Assembly (NCBI GenBank): GCA_946497585.1
Contig: CAMMLF010000064.1
Span: 1-8,670 of the forward strand
DNA from: an uncultured Clostridium sp.
Lineage (GTDB): Bacteria > Bacillota > Clostridia > TANB77 > CAG-508
Length of the DNA stretch: 8,670 bases
Direction of reading: 5' to 3'
Part shown: positions 1-6,282 of the stretch, one piece after another
Layout: each line of letters starts with the position of its first letter
How positions within the stretch are numbered: position 1 is the stretch's first letter
The notes under the pieces: model-generated
Databases searched by the model: none
Told to the model about the DNA's origin: nothing
What the model saw: the letters and a program-made list of their open reading frames with translations, nothing else
Program-made: the position numbers and the translations under genes

Positions 1-809
1 CAGAAGTAATAGAAAAATATCATAATATTCAACCAGAAGTATTATATAGAGCAAACGATATATGGCAAATTGCAGAAACTAATAATAGTGGAAGAACAAC
101 ACAAGTGGAAAGCTACTATACAATGGTAAAACCAGCTGGAACTGATGAAGAAACTTTAGGATTAGTAATACCATTTACTCCATATGGAAAACAAAATATG
201 ATTTCATATATGGTAGGAACATATGAAAATGGAGAGGCAAAACTTACATTATATGAATTCCCATCTGATAGCAATGTACTAGGACCAATGCAGGTTGAAA
301 CACAAATAAATCAAGATGGAACAATTTCAACTGATATAGCTAGTCTTTCTGTAAGTGGAACAAGAATTACAAGAAATTTAATAGCAGTTCCAATAAACAA
401 TACTATTTTATATGTAGAACCAGTTTATCAACAATTATTAAATGAAACAACAGAGCAAAAGCCTACTTTAAGAAGAGTTGTAGTTGCTTCAGGTAACAAA
501 ATAGCTATTGGAAATACATTAGATGAAGCATTAACAAACTTGTTATCACAATCAGCAGGTAATATAGAAATTACAAATCCAGATAATATTGATGACTTAA
601 TAAATGAGATAATCAAAGCAAATGGAAATGTTAAAAACTCTAGTAGCAATAATGATTGGAGATTATTCGGCGAAGATATGCAAACATTAACAGGCTTAAT
701 TGATCAATTAGAAAATGCTGTAAGTGCACAAGAAACTAATGCAGTTGCAAATGAAACAGAAATGCAAAATGAAGTAGTAAATGAAACTGTTAATAATACA
801 GCAGAATAA
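1..809 (+). CDS. UPF0182 (COG1615) family membrane protein, C-terminal part
   Basis: The reading frame is open from base 3, so the gene starts upstream of the window; the GTG at 105 is an internal valine, not a start. About 268 C-terminal residues are visible. They resemble the soluble extracytoplasmic end of the UPF0182 family, whose full members are about 900 residues long with several N-terminal membrane helices. Family-like blocks are present in order: a YYTMVKP stretch, IPFTPYGKQNM, the DSNVLGPMQVE segment, ISTDIASLSVSG, AVPINNTILYVEPVY, and LRRVVVASGNKIAIGNTLDEAL. No membrane helix lies in the visible part. The last 30 or so residues are rich in Asn, Glu, Thr and Val and look like a disordered tail. 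The biochemical function of the family is unknown. It is probably a single gene or the last of an operon, since pgsA has its own promoter downstream. Confidence 0.88.
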   Translation, partial: EVIEKYHNIQPEVLYRANDIWQIAETNNSGRTTQVESYYTMVKPAGTDEETLGLVIPFTPYGKQNMISYMVGTYENGEAKLTLYEFPSDSNVLGPMQVETQINQDGTISTDIASLSVSGTRITRNLIAVPINNTILYVEPVYQQLLNETTEQKPTLRRVVVASGNKIAIGNTLDEALTNLLSQSAGNIEITNPDNIDDLINEIIKANGNVKNSSSNNDWRLFGEDMQTLTGLIDQLENAVSAQETNAVANETEMQNEVVNETVNNTAE

Positions 810-816
810 TTTAAAA

Positions 817-845
817 TTGATGTATAATTAGGAAAGCAATATAAT
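817..845 (+). promoter_or_regulatory. Probable sigma-A promoter of pgsA
   Basis: A -35 box TTGATG (817-822; four of six consensus bases) is followed after exactly 17 bp by a perfect -10 box TATAAT (840-845). Transcription would start near 852, leaving a leader of about 70 bases before the pgsA start. A second TATAAT at 823-828 has no -35 at a sensible distance. The promoter is inferred from spacing and consensus only. Confidence 0.55.
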
Positions 846-863
846 TTTTATATAGCTTCCTAA
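828..863. repeat. Interrupted inverted repeat overlapping the pgsA promoter
   Basis: TTAGGAAAGC (828-837) is mirrored by GCTTCCTAA (855-863) with one bulged A, and the AT-rich centre can extend the pairing. The arms flank the -10 box at 840-845. No T-run follows, so it is a poor intrinsic terminator for the gene upstream and could instead be an operator. Just downstream, AGGTTT (869-874) and AAACCT (891-896) enclose a smaller AGG/CCT hairpin in the leader; its meaning is unclear. Confidence 0.35.
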
Positions 864-923
864 AAAGCAGGTTTATAGGTATCCTCTTAAAAACCTAAAT
901 ACATATGCAAGGAATGTAGCTTA

Positions 924-1535
924 ATGAATACACCTAATAAATTAACTATATTTAGAGTAATATTAGTACCAATAATGGTTATATTTTCACTAATAAATAT
1001 ACCAGTAGATGTTCTAGGAGTGCCTTTGAATTTTATAATAATGGATATTATATTTATAATAGCATCTCTTACTGATAAGTTAGATGGTTACTTAGCAAGA
1101 AAAAATAATGAAATCACAAACTTTGGAAAATTTTTAGACCCAATAGCAGATAAAATTTTAGTGGTTTCTGCAATGCTTATATTAGTAGGAGCAGGAAAAC
1201 TACCTGCTTGGATTCCTATTATAATCATAACAAGAGAGTTTGCTGTTTCAGGATATAGACTTATAGCAGTAGAACAAAATGGTAAAGTAATAGCAGCAAG
1301 CGTATGGGGAAAATTGAAGACAGTTACTCAAATGCTAGCAATAATATTGGCATTTGTAGATGTAAATGGCTTTGGAGCTATATTTACTGGAAATTTGAGT
1401 GGAGGAGCATTTGCATTAAATTTGGTTTCTACAATTTTAATGATTATTTGCCTAGTCGCAACAATTTTCTCAGGATATGATTATTTAAAAGGCTCAAAAG
1501 AATTGTTTAAAGATGCTAAAAAATCTTTAAAATAA
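924..1535 (+). CDS. pgsA: CDP-diacylglycerol--glycerol-3-phosphate 3-phosphatidyltransferase
   Basis: This integral membrane enzyme transfers a phosphatidyl group from CDP-diacylglycerol to glycerol-3-phosphate to make phosphatidylglycerophosphate, the committed step to phosphatidylglycerol and cardiolipin. The CDP-alcohol phosphatidyltransferase signature is complete at residues 51-76: D51, D54, G55, A58, R59, G68, D72 and D76 have the exact D-x2-DG-x2-AR-x8-G-x3-D-x3-D spacing that binds the metal and the CDP moiety. Hydrophobic stretches at about 7-26, 34-50, 78-90, 95-104, 133-145 and 162-182 fit the usual six helices. The length of 203 residues is slightly above the usual 180-200, with an insertion around 145-160. 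The ATG has AAGGA at 909-913, 10 bases upstream. The TITREFAVSGYR-like block at 101-112 also supports PgsA over other family members. Its neighbours are not lipid genes. Confidence 0.95.
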   Translation: MNTPNKLTIFRVILVPIMVIFSLINIPVDVLGVPLNFIIMDIIFIIASLTDKLDGYLARKNNEITNFGKFLDPIADKILVVSAMLILVGAGKLPAWIPIIIITREFAVSGYRLIAVEQNGKVIAASVWGKLKTVTQMLAIILAFVDVNGFGAIFTGNLSGGAFALNLVSTILMIICLVATIFSGYDYLKGSKELFKDAKKSLK

Positions 1536-1646
1536 TTTAGAAAGCTCCAGAATGTATATTGAAGCTTATTATAAAAATTAAATAAATTCTTAAGTTATTT
1601 AAAAGCTTGAAATTAATTTTAGCAAAGTAAAAGAGAGGAATTCAAA

Positions 1647-3632
1647 ATGGAAGCAAAAGAAAGAATTGAAGAATTACGTAAAACGATAAATTATCATTCA
1701 AAAAAATACTATGATGAAGATAAACCGGAAATATCTGATTATGAATATGATATGTTAATGAATGAATTAAAAGGGTTAGAAAAGGAGCATCCAGAACTTA
1801 TAACTCCTGATTCACCAACACAAAAGGTTGGGGGTCATGTAAAAGAAGATTTTGCAAAAGTAACACATGAGGTTCCTCTTCAAAGTTTGCAAGATATATT
1901 TTCTTTTGAAGAATTATATGATTTTGATAAAAGAATAAAAGAAAAAGCAGAAGAATATGGTGAGGAAACCAACTATTGTGTTGAAACAAAAATAGATGGT
2001 TTATCTTGTGCTCTTAAATATGAAAAAGGTGTTTTAGTGCAAGGTGCTACAAGAGGTGATGGATTAGTTGGAGAAGATGTAACACCAAATGTTAAAACAA
2101 TAAAATCAATACCTCATAAATTAAAAGAGCCATTAGATATTACTGTTAGAGGAGAAATCTTTATTGGTAAAAAAGAATTCGAAGCTCTAAATGAAGAAAG
2201 AGAAGTATTAGGACAAACTCTTTTCGCAAATGCTAGAAATGCAGCTGCTGGTTCTTTAAGACAATTGAATAGCAAAATAACAGCAGAAAGACCACTAGAT
2301 ATATACATATTTAATGTACAGAAATTTAATGGAACTACTTTTAATTCACATTGGGAAGAACTAAATTTTTTGGCTGATTTAGGATTCAATGTAGTACCTT
2401 TTAGAAAGCTTTGTCATAACATAGATGAAGCAGTTAAAGCAATAAAAGAAATTGGAGATAGAAGAGAAGAGCTTACATTTGGAATAGATGGAGCAGTTGT
2501 AAAAGTAGATAACTTAAAGTTTAGAGAAGAATTAGGAACAACATTTAAAGTGCCAAAATGGGCAATAGCATATAAATATCCACCAGAGAAAAAAGAAACA
2601 ATTTTAAAGGATATAATTTGCCAAGTTGGAAGAACAGGTGTAATTACTCCAATGGCAGTTTTAGAACCTGTAAAAGTTGCTGGTTCAACAATATCTAAAA
2701 CAACTCTTCACAATGAAGACTTTATAAAAGAAAAAGGACTTATGATAGGCGACCATGTTGTTATACAAAAACAGGGCGATGTAATACCAGAAGTAGTCGA
2801 TGTATTAAAAGATAAAAGAACAGGTGAAGAAAAAGAGTTTGAGATGCCAAAAGTATGTCCAGTCTGTGGTGCGCCAGCAGTAAGAGAGCCGGGCGAAGCG
2901 GCAATTAGATGTACAGGAATAGAATGTAGTGCAAAGGCATTAAGGAATATTGTACATTTTGCTTCAAATGATGGAATGGATATAGCAGGCCTTGGATATA
3001 AAATAGTTGAGCAATTACTAGATAAAAAACTTATAAAAGATATTGCAGATATATATAGCCTAACAGTAGAAGATGTAGCATCTTTAAAGAAAAATGGCAA
3101 AAAATTTGCCGAGAACTTAATAAATGCAATAAACGAAAGCAAAAATAGAGATTTAGAAAATTTGATTTCTGCTTTTGGAATTAGACATGTAGGAAAGAAA
3201 TTAGCAAAAGTTTTAGCAAAAAAATATGGAACACTAGAAAATTTGATGAATGCAACCGCTTTTGACTTGACTACAAAGGACGATATAGGAGAAGTAATTG
3301 CGGAAAGCATATGTAGCTTCTTTAAAGAAAAGCAGACAATTGACTTGATAGACAGATTAGTAAAGGCAGGAGTTAATACAAAACATTTAGAAGAGCAAAT
3401 AGACAATAGATTTGATGGAAAAACTTTTGTGCTTACAGGCTCGCTTTCAAAATATTCAAGGGTAGAAGCTAGTGATATAATAGAAAAAATGGGTGGAAAA
3501 ACTTCATCAAGTGTATCAAAGAAAACAGATTATGTGCTAGCAGGAGAAGATGCAGGAAGCAAATTAGATAAGGCTCAAAAACTTGGAGTTACAGTAATTA
3601 GTGAGGAAGAATTTGAGCAAATGATTAAATAA
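1647..3632 (+). CDS. ligA: NAD-dependent DNA ligase LigA
   Basis: LigA seals nicks between Okazaki fragments and in repair, using NAD+ to adenylate itself. All domains are present at the usual length (661 residues). Domain Ia (about 1-65) has the NAD/NMN-binding tyrosine and aspartate pattern at 16-35. The nucleotidyltransferase core carries the catalytic lysine in KIDG (K115), then TRGDG (135-139), NARNAAAGSLRQL (195-207), DGAVVK (281-286) and KWAIAYKYP (304-312). An OB fold follows, then a four-cysteine zinc finger (C404, C407, C422, C427), helix-hairpin-helix repeats (about 440-550) and a C-terminal BRCT domain (about 589-661). GAGAGGA at 1633-1639 sits 7 bases before the ATG. A weak promoter (TTGAAG at 1559-1564, 18 bp, TAAATT at 1583-1588) may lie in the 111-base gap after pgsA. 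The pcrA helicase gene often found next to ligA in Firmicutes is not adjacent here. Confidence 0.98.
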   Translation: MEAKERIEELRKTINYHSKKYYDEDKPEISDYEYDMLMNELKGLEKEHPELITPDSPTQKVGGHVKEDFAKVTHEVPLQSLQDIFSFEELYDFDKRIKEKAEEYGEETNYCVETKIDGLSCALKYEKGVLVQGATRGDGLVGEDVTPNVKTIKSIPHKLKEPLDITVRGEIFIGKKEFEALNEEREVLGQTLFANARNAAAGSLRQLNSKITAERPLDIYIFNVQKFNGTTFNSHWEELNFLADLGFNVVPFRKLCHNIDEAVKAIKEIGDRREELTFGIDGAVVKVDNLKFREELGTTFKVPKWAIAYKYPPEKKETILKDIICQVGRTGVITPMAVLEPVKVAGSTISKTTLHNEDFIKEKGLMIGDHVVIQKQGDVIPEVVDVLKDKRTGEEKEFEMPKVCPVCGAPAVREPGEAAIRCTGIECSAKALRNIVHFASNDGMDIAGLGYKIVEQLLDKKLIKDIADIYSLTVEDVASLKKNGKKFAENLINAINESKNRDLENLISAFGIRHVGKKLAKVLAKKYGTLENLMNATAFDLTTKDDIGEVIAESICSFFKEKQTIDLIDRLVKAGVNTKHLEEQIDNRFDGKTFVLTGSLSKYSRVEASDIIEKMGGKTSSSVSKKTDYVLAGEDAGSKLDKAQKLGVTVISEEEFEQMIK

Positions 3633-3642
3633 AGGAGAATAA

Positions 3643-3694
3643 TTGTGTCAATAGGGACGCTCCTTGTGTCAATTAGGGACGCTCCTTTTTGACA
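3643..3694 (+). repeat. Tandem palindromic repeat, GGGACGCTCC core (REP-like)
   Basis: Unit 1 (3643-3663) and unit 2 (3664-3685) are direct copies differing by one inserted T, each a TTGTGTCAA stretch followed by TAGGGACGCTCC. Only unit 2 is completed by TTTTTGACA (3686-3694), giving a foldback with outer stem TGTCAA/TTGACA (3667-3672 with 3689-3694) and inner stem GGG/TCC. Unit 1 lacks the closing arm and looks like a partial duplication. The composition is more GC-rich than its surroundings. The pattern resembles REP/IS200-related palindromes that I recall from Clostridia, but no transposase is in the window. It starts 10 bases after the ligA stop and may help terminate ligA transcripts, as the hairpin runs into TTTTT at 3686-3690. 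Confidence 0.7.
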
Positions 3695-3780
3695 TACGTC
3701 AACATATTCTTGAAAATAAACTAGAATTAAGAATTTGAGAAACTTTTTAAAATTCAAAGGAAAAGAAAGAAGATGAGATA

Positions 3781-4182
3781 ATGGAAGAAGAGGAAGAGAA
3801 AGAGTATCAAATAGAAGATGCTGAAGCAAATTCTGACAATAAAGAATTTATGCTTCAAGCATTAAAAGATAAAGCAAGTTGGGTTTTAGCATATGCATCA
3901 AGTAAGTTATTTGAAGATAAAGATTTAGTTTTAAAAGCAGTTGCTCAAGATGGACAACTTTTATATTATGCAAGTAAAGAACTAAGAGATGACAAAGATG
4001 TTGTTTTAGCAGCTGTAACTAATAAAGGCTTAATACTAAAATATGCAAGCAAAAGGCTTAGAGGAGATAAAGACATTGGAATGGCTGCAATAAAACAGGA
4101 TAAAAGAGCAGAAATGTTTTTGACTGACGAACTTAGAAAAGATGAAGATATAAATAATTTCTTGCATCCGCCTGAAGAGTAA
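3781..4182 (+). CDS. DUF4116 repeat protein
   Basis: This 133-residue protein of unknown function is built almost entirely from DUF4116-type repeats. After an acidic N-terminus (MEEEEEKE) come four units of about 25 residues: 20-45, 46-70, 71-95 and 96-120, then a partial fifth from 121. The consensus is roughly DKDxVLxAVxxxGxxLxYASKxLRx, predicting paired short helices stacked as a small solenoid. No signal peptide, membrane helix or catalytic motif is visible. Such repeats are thought to act as binding scaffolds, but that is inference. The ATG at 3781 has only a weak, distant AAAGGA (3757-3761 region), and an in-frame stop at 3748-3750 limits the upstream extent; the later Met24 has no better ribosome site. 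The gene sits between two related palindromic repeats and its stop codon overlaps the second, suggesting an accessory or acquired gene. Confidence 0.8.
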   Translation: MEEEEEKEYQIEDAEANSDNKEFMLQALKDKASWVLAYASSKLFEDKDLVLKAVAQDGQLLYYASKELRDDKDVVLAAVTNKGLILKYASKRLRGDKDIGMAAIKQDKRAEMFLTDELRKDEDINNFLHPPEE

Positions 4183-4313
4183 TTTTACATTGGGGACGGT
4201 CCTTTTCGTAAAATTTTTTCAAAAGCCACTCCATTTCACTAAAATGGAAAGAAGTATATTGCTGGTTTTTAGTATATATATTTTACGAAAAGGACCGTCC
4301 CCAATGTAAAATT
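4181..4313. mobile_element. 133-bp MITE-like element with perfect 34-bp inverted repeats
   Basis: The left arm at 4181-4214 and the right arm at 4280-4313 are perfect reverse complements over 34 bases. Each arm is itself an imperfect palindrome: TTTTAC (4183-4188) pairs with GTAAAA (4208-4213), and GGAC with GTCC inside GGGGACGGTCC. The 65-bp centre has nested pairing: AAAAGCCA (4221-4228) with TGGTTTTT (4263-4270, one G-T pair) and CCATTT (4231-4236) with AAATGG (4242-4247). It has no coding capacity. The element fills the convergent gap, ending within the stop codons of both flanking genes. This structure suits a non-autonomous element or a REP-type doublet (two palindromes in inverse orientation) mobilised by an IS200/REP-associated tyrosine transposase. 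Mobility is inferred. Confidence 0.75.
4183..4219 (+). terminator. Likely terminator of the DUF4116 gene within the left arm
   Basis: The left arm folds by itself (TTTTAC with GTAAAA, GGAC with GTCC) and is followed directly by six Ts at 4214-4219, directly after the DUF4116 stop codon. The stem is interrupted and therefore weak on its own. The complete 34-bp pairing with the right arm would form only after the whole element is transcribed. On the opposite strand the right arm is followed by alternating TA rather than a T-run, so termination from the rqcH side is less obvious. Confidence 0.45.
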
Positions 4314-6208
4314 TAAAAGTCGATTCCTGATGTTGGTTCTACATTAACAGTTTTTTGATTTGTATATATTACATATCCTGGAACTGCGCCATTTGGCTTT
4401 TTTACATATTTAACTAAAGTATAGTCAACTGGTACATTTGAAGAAAATTTGGCTTTACTATAATAAGCTGCAATTTTGGCACATTTTATTATTGTTTCCA
4501 TTTTAGGCATATCTCCATTACAGCGTAAAATTACATGGCTACCATGAATATCTTTAGTATGAAACCAGTAATCATTGTCATTAGCCACTTTCATGGTTAG
4601 ATAATCATTTTGCCTGTTATTTTTACCAATTAAAACTGTGTAACCATCAATATTCATCCTCATATAATTATCTATACTAGAAGTTTCTTTTTTTACTTCT
4701 TTATTTTGCATTTTACCATTTGATTTTAAATTAGTGTTATCATTAAATAATATATTTTCTGAAATTTCATTATATATTTCATTCACAGAATCTAAATCAT
4801 TAGCATTGTCTAATTCATAGATTAGGCTTTCTAAATAATCTAATTCTTTCTCAGAATCCTTTTTTTGAGCATTTACTATTTCTAATGTATTCTTTTGCTT
4901 ATTGTATTTTTTAAAGTAATTTTCAGCATTTTGAGAAGTAGAAAGTTCATTATTTATAGGAATTTTAACTAAATTATTGTTATCATAGTAGTTTTCTAAT
5001 TCCACAAAGTCATCTGATGTTTTTAATGTATCAATTCTATAAATATTTGCAATAAGCAATTCTCCATAAAACTTGTATTTCTCCATGTTTTGACATGCTT
5101 CTATTTTTGAATTGATATTATCTAGTTTTCTTGTAAGCTTATCTAGAGTTCCGTTAATTATTTTAAGAAGATTATTTCTGTAATTTTTGAAAATATCCTC
5201 TTGAGCTTTATTAAAATAAAAATCATCTAAAAAGAAGTTTATTTGTAGGTTAGCATTTGCGTTATTATTCATATTAACATTATTGTCGCTTGAATTACTT
5301 AAACGCATTTCGGCTTTTGAATTTATATGAGTATTATTTTCTGCATTGTCTTTAAAAATAGTATAATTATTTTTATAATTTTTGCAAATGCTACTTCCAT
5401 TTAAAATATCATTTATATATTTGTAAATGTCTTTTAAACTATTTTCAGAAACGGTATTAGATATTTTTAGCTCTTCTAAACAGCTTTGAATGAATAATTT
5501 GCTTATTCCAGTAAATGAAGAGGTAAGTAAAGCCTCTAAAGTATGATAATCTGACTTCATACAATAGTCCACAAAATCTTTTTCAGTAAAACTTAAAAAG
5601 TCTTGCTTATCTGAATTAGGAAAAACATATTTACGACCGGGCATAATGTTTCTTCTAATATTTGATGAATTAGTATTGGTTATATTCTTTTCATTTGAAG
5701 TTTGAGTATTAGAGCCCTGTATGTTTAAAACTTTAGAATTGCTATTTGATGCAGTTATTATTTCAGATTCACTGTCAAACCTTTTTAAAGCATCAATTAT
5801 AGTATTTTCAGAATTAACAAGAATGACATTACTGTATTTTCCCATAAGCTCAATAGCTAAAGTTCTATAAATTTTATCATTCATTTCATTAAAACATTCA
5901 AATTCAATAAAGCAAATTCTTTCTAAGCCATTTGTATAAATTTTGTTAATTCTTGAGTTTATTAAATATTTTCTTAGAAGCATACAAAAATTAGGTGCAA
6001 CAAAAGGATTAGGCTTTTCGTTTGTTGTTAAATTTAACCTGTAATTGTTTGCACTTATATCTATATTTAGAGCGTAAGTACTGCCATTTGCATAGATACT
6101 TATTAAAAGCTCATTTTTATTTGGCTCATATATTCTATTAACTTTACCATTTTTTAAAACTTGTAATTCATCTACAACTTTTTTTAAAACTATTCCGTCG
6201 AATGCCAT
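4313..6208 (-). CDS. rqcH: Ribosome quality control factor RqcH (NFACT/FbpA family)
   Basis: RqcH is the bacterial relative of eukaryotic Rqc2/NEMF. It binds stalled 50S subunits carrying peptidyl-tRNA and recruits Ala-tRNA to add alanine tails that mark nascent chains for proteolysis. The protein is 631 residues against about 570 in Bacillus. NFACT-N occupies about 1-195, with GLER at 94-97 (E96-R97 at the place of the conserved Asp-Arg pair needed for tRNA binding) and IELMGKYSNVILV (119-131). A helix-hairpin-helix-like region lies near 200-270, coiled-coil helices at about 330-385 and 430-480, and NFACT-R at about 515-615 with DYWFHTKDIHGSHVIL (546-561). Two Asn/Ser-rich segments (about 153-184 and 285-322) look like insertions. 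AAAGGA (6217-6222, complement) lies 8 bases before the ATG. Older annotations call this family fibronectin-binding protein. Confidence 0.93.
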   Translation of the reverse strand: MAFDGIVLKKVVDELQVLKNGKVNRIYEPNKNELLISIYANGSTYALNIDISANNYRLNLTTNEKPNPFVAPNFCMLLRKYLINSRINKIYTNGLERICFIEFECFNEMNDKIYRTLAIELMGKYSNVILVNSENTIIDALKRFDSESEIITASNSNSKVLNIQGSNTQTSNEKNITNTNSSNIRRNIMPGRKYVFPNSDKQDFLSFTEKDFVDYCMKSDYHTLEALLTSSFTGISKLFIQSCLEELKISNTVSENSLKDIYKYINDILNGSSICKNYKNNYTIFKDNAENNTHINSKAEMRLSNSSDNNVNMNNNANANLQINFFLDDFYFNKAQEDIFKNYRNNLLKIINGTLDKLTRKLDNINSKIEACQNMEKYKFYGELLIANIYRIDTLKTSDDFVELENYYDNNNLVKIPINNELSTSQNAENYFKKYNKQKNTLEIVNAQKKDSEKELDYLESLIYELDNANDLDSVNEIYNEISENILFNDNTNLKSNGKMQNKEVKKETSSIDNYMRMNIDGYTVLIGKNNRQNDYLTMKVANDNDYWFHTKDIHGSHVILRCNGDMPKMETIIKCAKIAAYYSKAKFSSNVPVDYTLVKYVKKPNGAVPGYVIYTNQKTVNVEPTSGIDF

Positions 6209-6229
6209 GTAATCAGTCCTTTCATTAAA

Positions 6230-6258
6230 ATATTAACTTTTATTTACAAATGCTACAA
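6230..6258 (-). promoter_or_regulatory. Possible promoter of rqcH
   Basis: On the minus strand, TTGTAG (6253-6258) and TAATAT (6230-6235) are separated by 17 bp. They match three and four of six consensus bases. Transcription would start near 6223, giving a short leader that begins just before the ribosome binding site. The match is modest, and rqcH could instead be read through from the ATPase gene 74 bp upstream. Confidence 0.3.
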
Positions 6259-6282
6259 CCTTTAATTGTATCAATTTTGGTT
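6257..6282 (-). other. Small hairpin directly after the ATPase stop codon
   Basis: AACC (6257-6260) and AATTG (6264-6268) pair with CAATT (6272-6276) and GGTT (6279-6282) around a TAT loop. It begins at the base next to the ATPase stop codon. No T-run follows on the minus strand, so it is at best a weak terminator or an mRNA 3' end stabiliser. It also overlaps the possible rqcH -35 box. Confidence 0.3.

Noticed and set aside
105..107. GTG as the start of the first gene
   Set aside because: The frame is open to the window edge and the upstream residues continue the UPF0182 similarity, so the gene is simply cut by the window.
1536..1646. Riboswitch or structured leader before ligA
   Set aside because: Only short AT-only palindromes such as AAGCTT and CTTAAG occur, which is expected by chance at this base composition; no known riboswitch core was seen.
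2708..3406. 232-codon open frame on the minus strand within ligA
   Set aside because: It lies wholly antisense to well-conserved ligA domains, is rich in Ser and Phe as expected from an antisense reading of A-rich codons, and has no family resemblance.
3575..3829. 84-codon minus-strand frame across the post-ligA repeat
   Set aside because: It has low-complexity Leu/Phe composition, spans the ligA end, a palindromic repeat and the DUF4116 start, and no ribosome binding site was seen.
6257..6282. Intrinsic terminator between the ATPase gene and rqcH
   Set aside because: The hairpin is AT-rich and no T-run follows it on the transcribed strand, so it was kept only as a low-confidence hairpin.
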